Source: an uncultured Duncaniella sp. (GTDB taxonomy: Bacteria > Bacteroidota > Bacteroidia > Bacteroidales > Muribaculaceae). Taken from it: a DNA stretch of 64,000 bases. The DNA lies in NCBI GenBank assembly GCA_910577335.1, contig CAJTMJ010000013.1, positions 22,923 through 86,922 on the forward strand, in the 5' to 3' direction. Shown piece by piece: positions 16,787 through 25,025 of this stretch. The notes beneath the pieces were generated by a model, which was given only the letters and a program-made list of their open reading frames with translations, searched no databases and was not told where the DNA came from. Both the position numbers and the translations under genes were made by a program. Within the stretch, counting starts at the first letter, position 1; the number at the start of each line of letters is the position of its first letter.

Positions 16787-18100
16787 ATGACAAAAATGAC
16801 AAATCTACTTATAGGTATAATGTTGATTGCCGCAGGATGTAGCGGAAACACGGAAACCAACAGCGAAGGCATGGCGCCAAATAACAATGCCATCTCCACA
16901 TCTGCATCCAACCCTAAAGTTGAAACCGCTGTAATGCCCGGTATTGAAGTTCTTGCTGCTAATAACTTCGCACAGCTGCAAGGCAAACGTGTCGGGCTTA
17001 TAACCAACCCGACAGGTGTTGACAATTCTCTAAAATCAACCATCGACATACTTCATGAAGCTCCCGGAGTAGAACTCACAGCACTTTTTGCACCTGAACA
17101 TGGTGTGAGAGGCGACTATGTAGCCGGGGCTGCGGTGGCAAATGAGGTGGATGCCAAGACAGGAGTTAAAGTATACTCTCTGCATGGCAAAACAAAGAAG
17201 CCTACCGCTGAGATGTTGAAAAATGTGGATGTGCTGGTATATGACATTCAGGATATCGGCACAAGGAGCTATACCTTTATCTCCACTATGGGCAAAGCTA
17301 TGGAAGCTGCTGCTGAAAACGGCAAGGAATTCATGGTGCTTGACCGCCCAAATCCCCTCGGAGGGAACAAGGTTGAAGGTTGTGTGGTAGAGCCGGGGTG
17401 CTTCTCATTCGTGAGCCAGTATTCCATACCTTATATATATGGACTTACTCCCGGTGAACTTGCACAGTATCTTAATGAGAATGGCGCACTCGCCGGCAAC
17501 GTGAAAGCTAAGCTCACTGTAATACCTATGAAAGGCTGGAAACGAGACATGACATTTGCCGATACAGGTATGCCATGGGTACTACCTTCTCCACATATCC
17601 CCACACCTGAAACAGCATTGCTATATCCGGCTACAGGTATAATGGGAGAGCTTGACTATGTGTCAATCGGTGTAGGTTACACTCTGCCGTTCAAGCTCAC
17701 CGGTGCCACATGGATCAACGCTCAGCGTCTCGCCGAAAACCTCACCGGACTTAAGATTCCGGGGGTGGAATTCCGTCCTATACACTATAAACCGTTTTAT
17801 GCTATATTCAAAGGTGAAAATCTAAACGGTGTTGAGATTTACATTACCGATGCGTCGGTAGCCCCTCTTTCGTTGATTCAATTCTACATCATGCAGGAAC
17901 TCGCAGCAATGAATCCTGCTAAGAAACCGTTTGCATCAGCTACTCAAGCAAGACTGAACATGTTCGACAAGGTTACCGGAAGTACAAAAATAAGGCAGCT
18001 ATTCGGCAAGAACTACAAAGTTGCCGATATGGAAAGCTACTGGAACAAAGATGTGGAGCAATGGAAAGCCAAGGTTGCAAAGTATAAACTTTATGAATAG
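16787..18100 (+). CDS. namZ: DUF1343/GH171 exo-beta-N-acetylmuramidase (NamZ-like) lipoprotein
   Basis: A 437-residue lipoprotein (signal with lipobox LIAAGC). It belongs to the DUF1343/YbbC family, for which exo-beta-N-acetylmuramidase activity (NamZ, GH171) is established in Bacillus subtilis and Tannerella forsythia. Typical blocks: GKRVGLITNPTGVD, LFAPEHGVRGDYVAG, VYSLHGKTKKPT, YDIQDIGTRSYTF, FMVLDRPNPLGG and LPSPHIPTPETALLY. The enzyme removes MurNAc from the non-reducing end of muropeptide glycans. It sits between the permease and the amino-sugar kinase, the expected order for MurNAc salvage. A 143-bp AT-rich gap upstream may carry a separate promoter. Confidence 0.9.
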   Translation: MTKMTNLLIGIMLIAAGCSGNTETNSEGMAPNNNAISTSASNPKVETAVMPGIEVLAANNFAQLQGKRVGLITNPTGVDNSLKSTIDILHEAPGVELTALFAPEHGVRGDYVAGAAVANEVDAKTGVKVYSLHGKTKKPTAEMLKNVDVLVYDIQDIGTRSYTFISTMGKAMEAAAENGKEFMVLDRPNPLGGNKVEGCVVEPGCFSFVSQYSIPYIYGLTPGELAQYLNENGALAGNVKAKLTVIPMKGWKRDMTFADTGMPWVLPSPHIPTPETALLYPATGIMGELDYVSIGVGYTLPFKLTGATWINAQRLAENLTGLKIPGVEFRPIHYKPFYAIFKGENLNGVEIYITDASVAPLSLIQFYIMQELAAMNPAKKPFASATQARLNMFDKVTGSTKIRQLFGKNYKVADMESYWNKDVEQWKAKVAKYKLYE

Positions 18101-18128
18101 TTCCAACTGATATAAACCAATCATCACA

Positions 18129-19034
18129 ATGAAGCTTATTGCTGACTGCGGAAGCACTAAAATAGACTGGGTGATAATCTCCGGCGATGGAAACATCGTT
18201 GAACGTATTGCCACACGGGGATACAACGCCATGTCGCCCAATGAAAGGGAACTTACATCTATTATCAGAGATGAGAAAACCCTTCTCACCCGATATTGCG
18301 AAAAGGTGAAGAGCATATCTTTTTTCGGAGCTGGCTGCGGCACTGAGAAAGCCTGCAGCCGTGTCAGGAAAGAGCTTGTCGGAATATTTCCTAAAGCAGA
18401 TTGCCTTGTGGGAAGCGATATGCTTGCCGCAGCCCGCGCCTTATGTGGTAATAACCCCGGAATAGCCGCCATACTCGGCACAGGCTCTAACTCCTGTCTA
18501 TATGACGGAGAAAGAATTGTGGCTAATGTGTCACCATTAGGCTTCATCCTCGGAGATGAAGGTAGCGGAGCTGTGCTTGGTTGCAAGCTCATAGGGGGGA
18601 TATTGAAACGTCAGTTCTCCAAAGAGATTATCGACCGCTTCTACAAAAAATATGACGGTATTGATGCGTCACATATCATTGAAGAGGTGTATCGTGGTAA
18701 CCGTTCACGAGCATTCCTCGCTTCATTCGCACCCTTCCTTTCCGAAAATATAGAGATGGAAGAGATCGAGACATTCGTAATTGATGAGTTCTGCAGATTT
18801 TTCAAACGGAATATACAAGTGTACAGCCTTGACGAGTATTCGAATATGGATGTGACCGCACTGCCGGTGAATTTCACCGGTTCGATAGCCATTCATTTTC
18901 AACCTCAGTTGCGCAAGGCAGCCGAGGCGACAGGATATAGATTAGGGAAAATAATCAAATCGCCGATTGAAGAGTTGGTTGAATCCGAGAAAACGAATCA
19001 ACCGACCGACACCAGCATTGTGTCTACCTTATAA
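18129..19034 (+). CDS. BadF/BadG/BcrA-type amino-sugar kinase (GlcNAc/MurNAc kinase-like)
   Basis: A 301-residue ASKHA-fold kinase. Motifs are the phosphate-1 loop MKLIADCGSTKIDWVIISGD, the second half-domain AAILGTGSNSCLYDG, and the stretch FILGDEGSGAVLGCKLIGG. This is the BadF/BadG family that includes N-acetylglucosamine kinase and the MurK kinase of Tannerella and Clostridium. It starts 28 bp after namZ. It would phosphorylate the free MurNAc or GlcNAc made by NamZ and related hydrolases. No MurQ etherase is present in the window, so the downstream step must be elsewhere. The last 11 bp overlap the convergent fthC gene. Confidence 0.85.
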   Translation: MKLIADCGSTKIDWVIISGDGNIVERIATRGYNAMSPNERELTSIIRDEKTLLTRYCEKVKSISFFGAGCGTEKACSRVRKELVGIFPKADCLVGSDMLAAARALCGNNPGIAAILGTGSNSCLYDGERIVANVSPLGFILGDEGSGAVLGCKLIGGILKRQFSKEIIDRFYKKYDGIDASHIIEEVYRGNRSRAFLASFAPFLSENIEMEEIETFVIDEFCRFFKRNIQVYSLDEYSNMDVTALPVNFTGSIAIHFQPQLRKAAEATGYRLGKIIKSPIEELVESEKTNQPTDTSIVSTL

Positions 19035-19569
19035 TATAATGGTGGCTTTCGGTTATGACCACATCCACTCTCACATCATGCGGATCGGCGTCTATCTCAT
19101 CAACCACCTGAAAATCGTAAGCCACACCCACTTTACGGGCTTTGCTGTCGGCAAGCAGGCGGTCATAGTAACCTTTACCTCTTCCCACACGATTGCCTGA
19201 GCGGTCGTATGCCACTGCCGGCACAACAATCATCTCGATATCGTCAATCGAACTGATGTCATTGCCCGTCGGTTCCTCAATATGAAATGAGCCTAATGCC
19301 AGACGGGATTCATCGTATGGAAGAATCTCAAGGTTAACGCCATTGACCCTCGGCAGATAGAAATGCTTTCGTGAACTCCATTTGCGTATGAACGCACGAG
19401 TCGAAAGCTCATCCGGAAGGGAATGATACATTAATATGCGGTCGGCAAGCATAAAATCAGCGGTGCGCTCAAGCAGACTAAACACACGCTCGGCAGCCGA
19501 AAATTTCTCATCCTCGGAAAGTAGGGTCTTACGAGCCTTTATCCTGCTGCGAATCTCTTCTTTTTTCAT
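19024..19569 (-). CDS. fthC: 5-formyltetrahydrofolate cyclo-ligase
   Basis: A 181-residue protein of the ygfA/MTHFS family. It has the N-terminal KKEEIRSRIKARKTLL, the middle YHSLPDELSTRAFI, and the diagnostic GNRVGRGKGYYDRLLA near the C-terminus that binds ATP phosphates. The reaction converts 5-formyl-THF to 5,10-methenyl-THF with ATP. It is convergent with, and overlaps by 11 bp, the amino-sugar kinase gene, and lies 56 bp downstream of the S41 protease on the same strand. Confidence 0.93.
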   Translation of the reverse strand: MKKEEIRSRIKARKTLLSEDEKFSAAERVFSLLERTADFMLADRILMYHSLPDELSTRAFIRKWSSRKHFYLPRVNGVNLEILPYDESRLALGSFHIEEPTGNDISSIDDIEMIVVPAVAYDRSGNRVGRGKGYYDRLLADSKARKVGVAYDFQVVDEIDADPHDVRVDVVITESHHYIIR

Positions 19570-19625
19570 TTAAATCAGAGTTAATCATCAATATTCCGGT
19601 CCGTAGCCACCCACTCAGTTCAGAT

Positions 19626-21341
19626 TCAAGCCATACCCATGGCTATCGAAAAATCAATCCAATGACGTCCCATATTGAAATGGTGACGATTTTGGCTAAG
19701 ATTACCGTTCTCTGATTTAACCTCAGGAGCCGAGATCGGGAAAGACGCATTGCCCGTAGTTATCTCCTCAACAGCCTTTATGACAGTAGGATCTGTCTCA
19801 TTGACCACCTCGAAGTAGCCGGAAACTCCGAGCACATTACGGGCTATCATGGCTTTCAGTGAGTTAACAATCAGGTCACGTGAAATGTTTATCAGTGCCC
19901 ACCGGGGAGTCACGCCATTCTTCTTTGCGTATGCCACAAAATCTTCAAGCAGCATATCGTCATCGGGAAGTATCCTCAAGATTTCTTCCACGGTCTTCCC
20001 TGCTTCGAGTTGCTGACGGTTCTTATCAGAGTAGTCAAATGTATATTTTTGTATCAGCCCCGCATTTAGGACATTAATATAGTAAGATGTCACACCGGCT
20101 GTGTCATTCGGTACGAATACATCCGGCATTATACCTCCGCCACCATACACAGTCCTGCCATGCAGTGTGGTGAATGCGAGATCCTTGTTAAGTTTTATAG
20201 AATCCGCATTGTAGAACTCGCCATGCTCGTAACGGTTGATGATGTCACGGTCATAGTCAGTGCCCGGAGCGTATGTCTTTTGTATACATCTGCCCGAAGG
20301 TGTGTAGTAGCGAGCTATTGTAAGTCGCAGCGCACTGCTGTCGGGAAGTTCCATCTGGTTTTGCACAAGACCCTTGCCAAAAGAGCGTCGTCCTATAACG
20401 AGTCCGCGGTCATTATCCTGAATGGCACCTGCAAAAATTTCGCTCGCACTGGCTGAAATTTCATCAATAAGCACTACCAGCTCAACGTCACGGAATGAGC
20501 CGGAACCGTCACTCAGTGTCGGAGAGTCATCACGTGTGGTCTTACCTTTCATTGACACTATCGGAGAACCGGAAGGAAGGAATTCGTTTGCCATAAGCAC
20601 GGCAGGCTCCATAAATCCGCCGCCATTTCCACGCAGGTCTATCACAAATTTCTCGGCACCCTCTGCTATTAATGCCACCATTGAATTTAGGAATTCACTA
20701 TAGGTAGATGCGCCGAACTTATTTATCTTGATATATCCGACTCCCGGAGAAATGATATATGATGCGTCAATGGAGGTAACAGGTATATCGCCACGAGTCA
20801 CATCGAATGAGAGAAGCTTTTTAGCCGTGGGACGCTTTATGCCCAGTTTTACTATTGTGCCTTTAGCTCCTCGTAATGAACTTCTAACTTTTACGTCTGA
20901 CCATCCCATTCCTGATACCACAGTGTCATTTATCGACACTATGCGGTCGCCCGGAAGAAGTCCCACCTTTTCCGATGGTCCGCCAGATATGACTTCAAGC
21001 ACATTTATAGTGTCGTTAAGCAAGTTAAATGAGATTCCGATGCCGGAGAATGAGCCAACAAGTTCTTCATTAACCCCCTGCAGATCCTTTGCCGGGATAT
21101 AGACTGAATGAGGGTCAAGACGTGAAAGCAGCCCCGGGAGTGAGGCTTCAAGCAGACTGTCAGGGTCAATATCATCGACATAGTTGCTGTCAATGATACC
21201 GAGAATAGTTTCCAGCTTAGCCTTAGAGTCCCATTTGCCGGAATTGTTTAAGAATGATTTACCAATCCACATTCCTCCCACAAGGGCTACAGCAAGAGCA
21301 AGCGGTACCCACACGGAGGTATTCTTAAAACGGTTATTCAT
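19626..21341 (-). CDS. S41 family C-terminal processing protease (Ctp/Prc type)
   Basis: A 571-residue exported protease anchored by an N-terminal hydrophobic segment (about 13-32). A short N-terminal helical part leads to a PDZ domain (LLPGDRIVSINDTVV) and the S41 catalytic domain. This has FVIDLRGNGGGFMEPAVLMA, the nucleophile in EISASASEIFAGAIQ, and the general-base lysine in GRRSFGKGLVQ. A C-terminal extension of about 150 residues follows. Such enzymes process periplasmic or exported proteins. A substrate cannot be read from the neighbours. The dCMP deaminase gene lies 90 bp upstream on the same strand. Confidence 0.93.
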   Translation of the reverse strand: MNNRFKNTSVWVPLALAVALVGGMWIGKSFLNNSGKWDSKAKLETILGIIDSNYVDDIDPDSLLEASLPGLLSRLDPHSVYIPAKDLQGVNEELVGSFSGIGISFNLLNDTINVLEVISGGPSEKVGLLPGDRIVSINDTVVSGMGWSDVKVRSSLRGAKGTIVKLGIKRPTAKKLLSFDVTRGDIPVTSIDASYIISPGVGYIKINKFGASTYSEFLNSMVALIAEGAEKFVIDLRGNGGGFMEPAVLMANEFLPSGSPIVSMKGKTTRDDSPTLSDGSGSFRDVELVVLIDEISASASEIFAGAIQDNDRGLVIGRRSFGKGLVQNQMELPDSSALRLTIARYYTPSGRCIQKTYAPGTDYDRDIINRYEHGEFYNADSIKLNKDLAFTTLHGRTVYGGGGIMPDVFVPNDTAGVTSYYINVLNAGLIQKYTFDYSDKNRQQLEAGKTVEEILRILPDDDMLLEDFVAYAKKNGVTPRWALINISRDLIVNSLKAMIARNVLGVSGYFEVVNETDPTVIKAVEEITTGNASFPISAPEVKSENGNLSQNRHHFNMGRHWIDFSIAMGMA

Positions 21342-21431
21342 AGATATTTTCTCAGAAAATTTTAGCTTCTTGATTTAAATGTGTCGCTGTCGAGAAGAGT
21401 AGATGTAAAGAAACAGATTGAAGGAGGACCG

Positions 21432-21860
21432 TCACACTTCGGGGAAATGACAACATTCCACCCCGGCACGCTTGAGAAGGTCGATGCCGTCAGTGATCCG
21501 GTAGAGTTCGTTGTAAACCACTCTCGATATACCTGCCTGAATGATCAGTTTGGCACAATCAAGACATGGTGACGCAGTGACGTATAGTGTTGAGCCATCG
21601 CTCGAATTGTTTGATCTCGCTACTTTCGTTATGGCGTTGGCTTCGGCATGTAGCACGTAGGTCTTTGTAATGCCATTCTCATCCTCGCAGATATTTTCAA
21701 ACCCGGCGGGAGTACCATTAAAGCCATCGGAGATAATGGTACGGTCCTTTACAAGGAGCGCGCCGACCTTGCGTCGTTCACAATATGAATTCTCAGCCCA
21801 TATACGCGCCATTCTCAGATAACGCTTATCGAGCAAATTTTGCTTACCGGTATAATCCAT
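21432..21860 (-). CDS. dCMP/cytidine deaminase family protein (ComEB-like)
   Basis: A 142-residue zinc deaminase. The zinc site is complete: HAEANAI with the catalytic Glu, and SPCLDCAKLI with the two Cys ligands. The N-terminus reads YLRMARIWAENSYCERRKVG, typical of deoxycytidylate deaminases, which supply dUMP for thymidylate synthesis. Length and motif spacing match the ComEB/dCMP deaminase group. It is encoded just upstream of the S41 protease. Confidence 0.92.
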   Translation of the reverse strand: MDYTGKQNLLDKRYLRMARIWAENSYCERRKVGALLVKDRTIISDGFNGTPAGFENICEDENGITKTYVLHAEANAITKVARSNNSSDGSTLYVTASPCLDCAKLIIQAGISRVVYNELYRITDGIDLLKRAGVECCHFPEV

Positions 21861-21914
21861 TTCGGTTGTTTTGAGACTGCAAAGATAATGAATTTTTACG
21901 ATATGAGTATATTA

Positions 21915-22415
21915 TTATTGTGATAATCTCTGCTTGTCACGAAGATAAGACACTACGATATGAATAATCGGAGCCTGTTCCTGTTTATAAAATGCTCGAC
22001 CGTAGGTCTGGAATCCCAATCCCTCCGGTCCTATTATCACATCCTGAATTCCTATTCGTGACATTGAAGACGCTTTACGTTCCATCAACCTGTCGAACAA
22101 CCTCCATCTGTAAAATTGCGGCTCAACGCCTTTATGATTGGTAAACAGTTCATCCGTGGAACAAATATATGTAAACACCACACCATTTAGTTTCTCAAAT
22201 TGCTCAAGCAACCAAGATGACATTTTGAAAAAAGCTACTGGTTTTATAGGCTGGTCAAGAAATAGTTTAGTGATGCTTATGTCTACAATGTCAATGTCGG
22301 AGAATTCAGGCGGGATGCAGAACGTGGTCTGCATACAATCCTTATCATAAAAATCAAGGGCGACCATTAGATGATTGCCCTCGTTATCTGAAAATTGAGC
22401 TTCAATTTGTTCCAT
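21915..22415 (-). CDS. Uncharacterised 166-residue protein in a two-gene unit
   Basis: I do not recognise the family with confidence. The protein is soluble, with no signal peptide or membrane helix. It opens with MEQIEAQFSDNEGNHLMVAL, and the C-terminal half contains RWRLFDRLMERKASSMSRIG and GLGFQTYGRAFYKQ. It starts 6 bp after the stop of a 44-codon basic gene on the same strand. That short spacing implies one mRNA. The order (tiny basic protein, then a 160-170-residue protein) resembles some toxin-antitoxin or regulator-effector pairs, but no nuclease or kinase motif is visible. It could also be a simple phage- or plasmid-derived cargo pair. Confidence 0.7.
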   Translation of the reverse strand: MEQIEAQFSDNEGNHLMVALDFYDKDCMQTTFCIPPEFSDIDIVDISITKLFLDQPIKPVAFFKMSSWLLEQFEKLNGVVFTYICSTDELFTNHKGVEPQFYRWRLFDRLMERKASSMSRIGIQDVIIGPEGLGFQTYGRAFYKQEQAPIIHIVVSYLRDKQRLSQ

Positions 22416-22421
22416 GAAGTA

Positions 22422-22556
22422 TTAAGGATTATGCGATGCCAAATACTTTTCACGCATCTGTTTTGCTCGTTCCTTCTTTCTCTGATTCGCTTTCTCTATG
22501 AAAGCGACCAATTCCTTTGAAGGATTAGGTATTCGAAGTGTCTCAGTCGTTTCCAT
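22422..22556 (-). CDS. 44-residue basic small protein upstream of the 166-aa gene
   Basis: An open frame of 44 codons, METTETLRIPNPSKELVAFI followed by a very basic helix (EKANQRKKERAKQMREKY) and LASHNP. A good -7 element (22584-22591) lies 28 bp upstream. The stop is 6 bp before the next gene. The pattern of a short acidic/polar lead followed by a charged amphipathic helix is like many small antitoxins or anchor peptides. The reading frame, promoter and tight coupling support a real gene. Function unknown. Confidence 0.65.
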   Translation of the reverse strand: METTETLRIPNPSKELVAFIEKANQRKKERAKQMREKYLASHNP

Positions 22557-22583
22557 ATATTTTGCTTAATTTTTATTGTTTGA

Positions 22584-22591
22584 CAAAATTA
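22584..22591 (-). promoter_or_regulatory. -7 promoter element for the small-gene pair
   Basis: Read on the minus strand this is TAATTTTG, an exact TAnnTTTG match, 28 bp upstream of the 44-residue gene. Confidence 0.55.
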
Positions 22592-22725
22592 CAACATTGC
22601 TTTGTAAAGCGCAAATAATTGAACCTCTTTCTGTTGTATTATTCAATTATTTAACGTTTTCGCAATTATAATAGTTCCCAATTCCAATTTTCCCTGCCTA
22701 TCATCAGATTTTACGAAAATTTTAC

Positions 22726-22733
22726 TACTTTTG
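22726..22733 (+). promoter_or_regulatory. -7 promoter element for the META lipoprotein gene
   Basis: TACTTTTG matches TAnnTTTG exactly. Transcription from about 22740 would give a leader of 140 nt in which I see no clear structure. Together with the divergent -7 at 22584-22591 it accounts for most of the 326-bp gap 22557-22882. Confidence 0.55.
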
Positions 22734-22882
22734 TAGGATAAACTTCGTTTCCCGGACGTATGTTATAATCATCAAGAATTTATAGAATGGGGATGTCGCA
22801 CAAACCGGGAAGTTTGAATGTTGTATTAATATCATAAGTCTTTTCAATTATACTCATCAAGCTATTAAAACAAAAAACGATT

Positions 22883-23770
22883 ATGAAAAAAAGTGTATCA
22901 TTACTTATTGCAACAATCTCGGTAACAGCGCTTATGACCGGATGTAATATTTTAAAGAAAAGTGGCACGACCGTAAATTCTGACGGAAATGTGGTAAAAA
23001 CCACCACAGTCACCAAACAGACTGCCACACAGACTCAACCTGCAACCGATGAATTTATCGGCGAATGGTCTATTACTGAAATATTGGGTGAAAAGGTTGT
23101 GGTAAACGGCGATAACCACCCGAAACTCACATTCCAACTCTCGGAAGATATTCCGGGGGCACTCATGGTCATTGGTTTCAATGGCTGCAACTACATCAAC
23201 GGCACTTGGAAAGTCACACCTACAGGTATCGAATCAGCAGGAGCTTTTGCCTCAACCATGCGTTCATGTCCTGATGCGCCATACGAATTCACTATGAATA
23301 AAGCCCTTGACCAAGTTACAGGCTACGCTTTCGGTCCTGACCACACTTTAGTTCTTAAGAATGAAAGTGCAGGCACTGTTATGACACTTCGTAAACGCTT
23401 GCTTTCATTCCTTAACGGGGCATGGAAAATTGACGTCATTAAAGGTGTGAAAGTTCCCTCGACAGCCGATGTCAAGGTGGTAATTGATGTGGACGAATGT
23501 AAAATCCATGGCAATGCCGGTTGCAACCTTCTCAATGGTGATATAATTGTAAATCTTGACAAAGGTGACGGCATAGAATTCAAAAATCTTGCAACCACTC
23601 GTATGACTTGTCCTGATATCGCTACCGAACAACAATTCCTACTTGCCCTTGAAGAGGTTGATACTGCTGTTCAGGGAGCAACCCCTAACGAAGCAGTGAT
23701 GAAGGATGCCCAAGGTAAAGTCATCATTACTATGCACCGAATCTCGGCGGAAGAGCTTGGCGACATGTAA
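22883..23770 (+). CDS. Lipoprotein with two META (HslJ-like) domains
   Basis: A 295-residue lipoprotein (signal with lipobox ALMTGC, Cys21). After a Thr-rich linker it has two META domains. The first (about 57-168) contains EFIGEWSITEILG and GFNGCNYINGTWK; the second (about 173-290) contains LNGAWKIDVIKGVKVPS and IHGNAGCNLLNGDI. Each has the paired GCN and C..P motif (MRSCPDAPYE, TRMTCPDIATE) of the HslJ family. HslJ is a heat-inducible outer-membrane lipoprotein in E. coli. The biochemical role is not known. It probably faces the periplasm or cell surface. Confidence 0.9.
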   Translation: MKKSVSLLIATISVTALMTGCNILKKSGTTVNSDGNVVKTTTVTKQTATQTQPATDEFIGEWSITEILGEKVVVNGDNHPKLTFQLSEDIPGALMVIGFNGCNYINGTWKVTPTGIESAGAFASTMRSCPDAPYEFTMNKALDQVTGYAFGPDHTLVLKNESAGTVMTLRKRLLSFLNGAWKIDVIKGVKVPSTADVKVVIDVDECKIHGNAGCNLLNGDIIVNLDKGDGIEFKNLATTRMTCPDIATEQQFLLALEEVDTAVQGATPNEAVMKDAQGKVIITMHRISAEELGDM

Positions 23771-23793
23771 TGGAATCTTGATTACACGAAGAT

Positions 23794-24987
23794 ATGATGG
23801 AACCTATCGATTTAAACAAGCTCTTGCTCCTTTCTCACGATGAGTTTTGCCGTCGTGTGGAGAAGATACGCGTATGTATGTCTGAGGCGGGAATGAGTGC
23901 GGTATTGATAAATGACAATGCCAACACTTATTACCTCACCGGACGAGTGTTTTCAGGATATGTATATATCCCCCAGCATGGCGAAGTGATATTCTTCGTA
24001 AAACGTCCCGTAAAGCTCGAAGGTGACTGTGTTGTGTATATCCGCAAACCGGAGGAAATAACCGAAACCCTCGGGCTTAACGTTCCTGAAAATATAGGGT
24101 TAGAGCTTGACATAACGCCATATTCGGCAGTAGAACGCCAGAAAAAAATCTTTCCGGGAAGCGAGATAAAAAATGCTTCGCCGGTCATGAGGAAGGCGCG
24201 CTCACAAAAGACTGCCGAGGAGATTGACAAGATCCGCCGGTCGGGCATAAAGCATGTTCATGTCTATAGCCGGATTCCATATCTGTACAATGAAGGTATG
24301 ACCGACATGGAGCTGCAAGTGGAGATTGAAAAGACAAGCCGTCTTGAAGGTTGTCTCGGACAGTTCCGTATAAGCGGTGACTCCATGGAGCTATATATGG
24401 GAAATGTGCTTGTAGGTGAAAATGCCGATGCCCCGTCACCCTACGATTTCGCCATGGGTGGCGCGGGGCTCGACCCCTCACTCCCCGTTGGTGCCAATGA
24501 CACGGAAATCAAGCCCGGCAACACTGTGATGATCGACATGAACGGCAACTATAACGGATACATGACCGACATGACCCGTGTATATGCCCTTGGTAAAATC
24601 GATCCTCTCGCATTAAAAGCCCACCAGTGTTCCATTGACATCCACCGTGCCCTTGTGGATATGATGAAACCAGGCACAGAAGCTAAAGTTCTTTATGAAC
24701 GGGCTGAAGCAATGGTTAAGGAGAGAGGACTGCAAGATTACTACATGGGACACCGACAACATGCCGGATTCATAGGACACGGTGTCGGTATTGAGATAAA
24801 CGAACTCCCTGTAATCGCTCCACGAAGCCGTGACATCATCGCTGAAGGCAATGTCATAGCTCTCGAACCTAAATTTGTCATCCCGCATGTTGGTGCTGTA
24901 GGTATCGAGAACACCTATGCGGTCTATGCCGACAGAGTTGAATGTCTCACTCCGGCACCTGAAGCGATAAGTTATTTTATGATATAA
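23794..24987 (+). CDS. M24 family metallopeptidase (Xaa-Pro aminopeptidase-like)
   Basis: A 397-residue cytoplasmic creatinase/aminopeptidase-fold protein. The C-terminal pita-bread domain carries the five metal ligands: VMIDMNGNYNGYMTDMTRVY (two Asp), HRQHAGFIGHGVGIEINE (His), VIALEPKFVIP (Glu) and GAVGIENTYAV (Glu). The N-terminal creatinase domain is complete (INDNANTYYLTGRVF). It likely cleaves an N-terminal residue before proline. It starts 23 bp after the META gene. Confidence 0.9.
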   Translation: MMEPIDLNKLLLLSHDEFCRRVEKIRVCMSEAGMSAVLINDNANTYYLTGRVFSGYVYIPQHGEVIFFVKRPVKLEGDCVVYIRKPEEITETLGLNVPENIGLELDITPYSAVERQKKIFPGSEIKNASPVMRKARSQKTAEEIDKIRRSGIKHVHVYSRIPYLYNEGMTDMELQVEIEKTSRLEGCLGQFRISGDSMELYMGNVLVGENADAPSPYDFAMGGAGLDPSLPVGANDTEIKPGNTVMIDMNGNYNGYMTDMTRVYALGKIDPLALKAHQCSIDIHRALVDMMKPGTEAKVLYERAEAMVKERGLQDYYMGHRQHAGFIGHGVGIEINELPVIAPRSRDIIAEGNVIALEPKFVIPHVGAVGIENTYAVYADRVECLTPAPEAISYFMI

Positions 24988-25025
24988 AAACAGGAGCTTT
25001 TTGAGAACCAATCATAATGCGTTGA

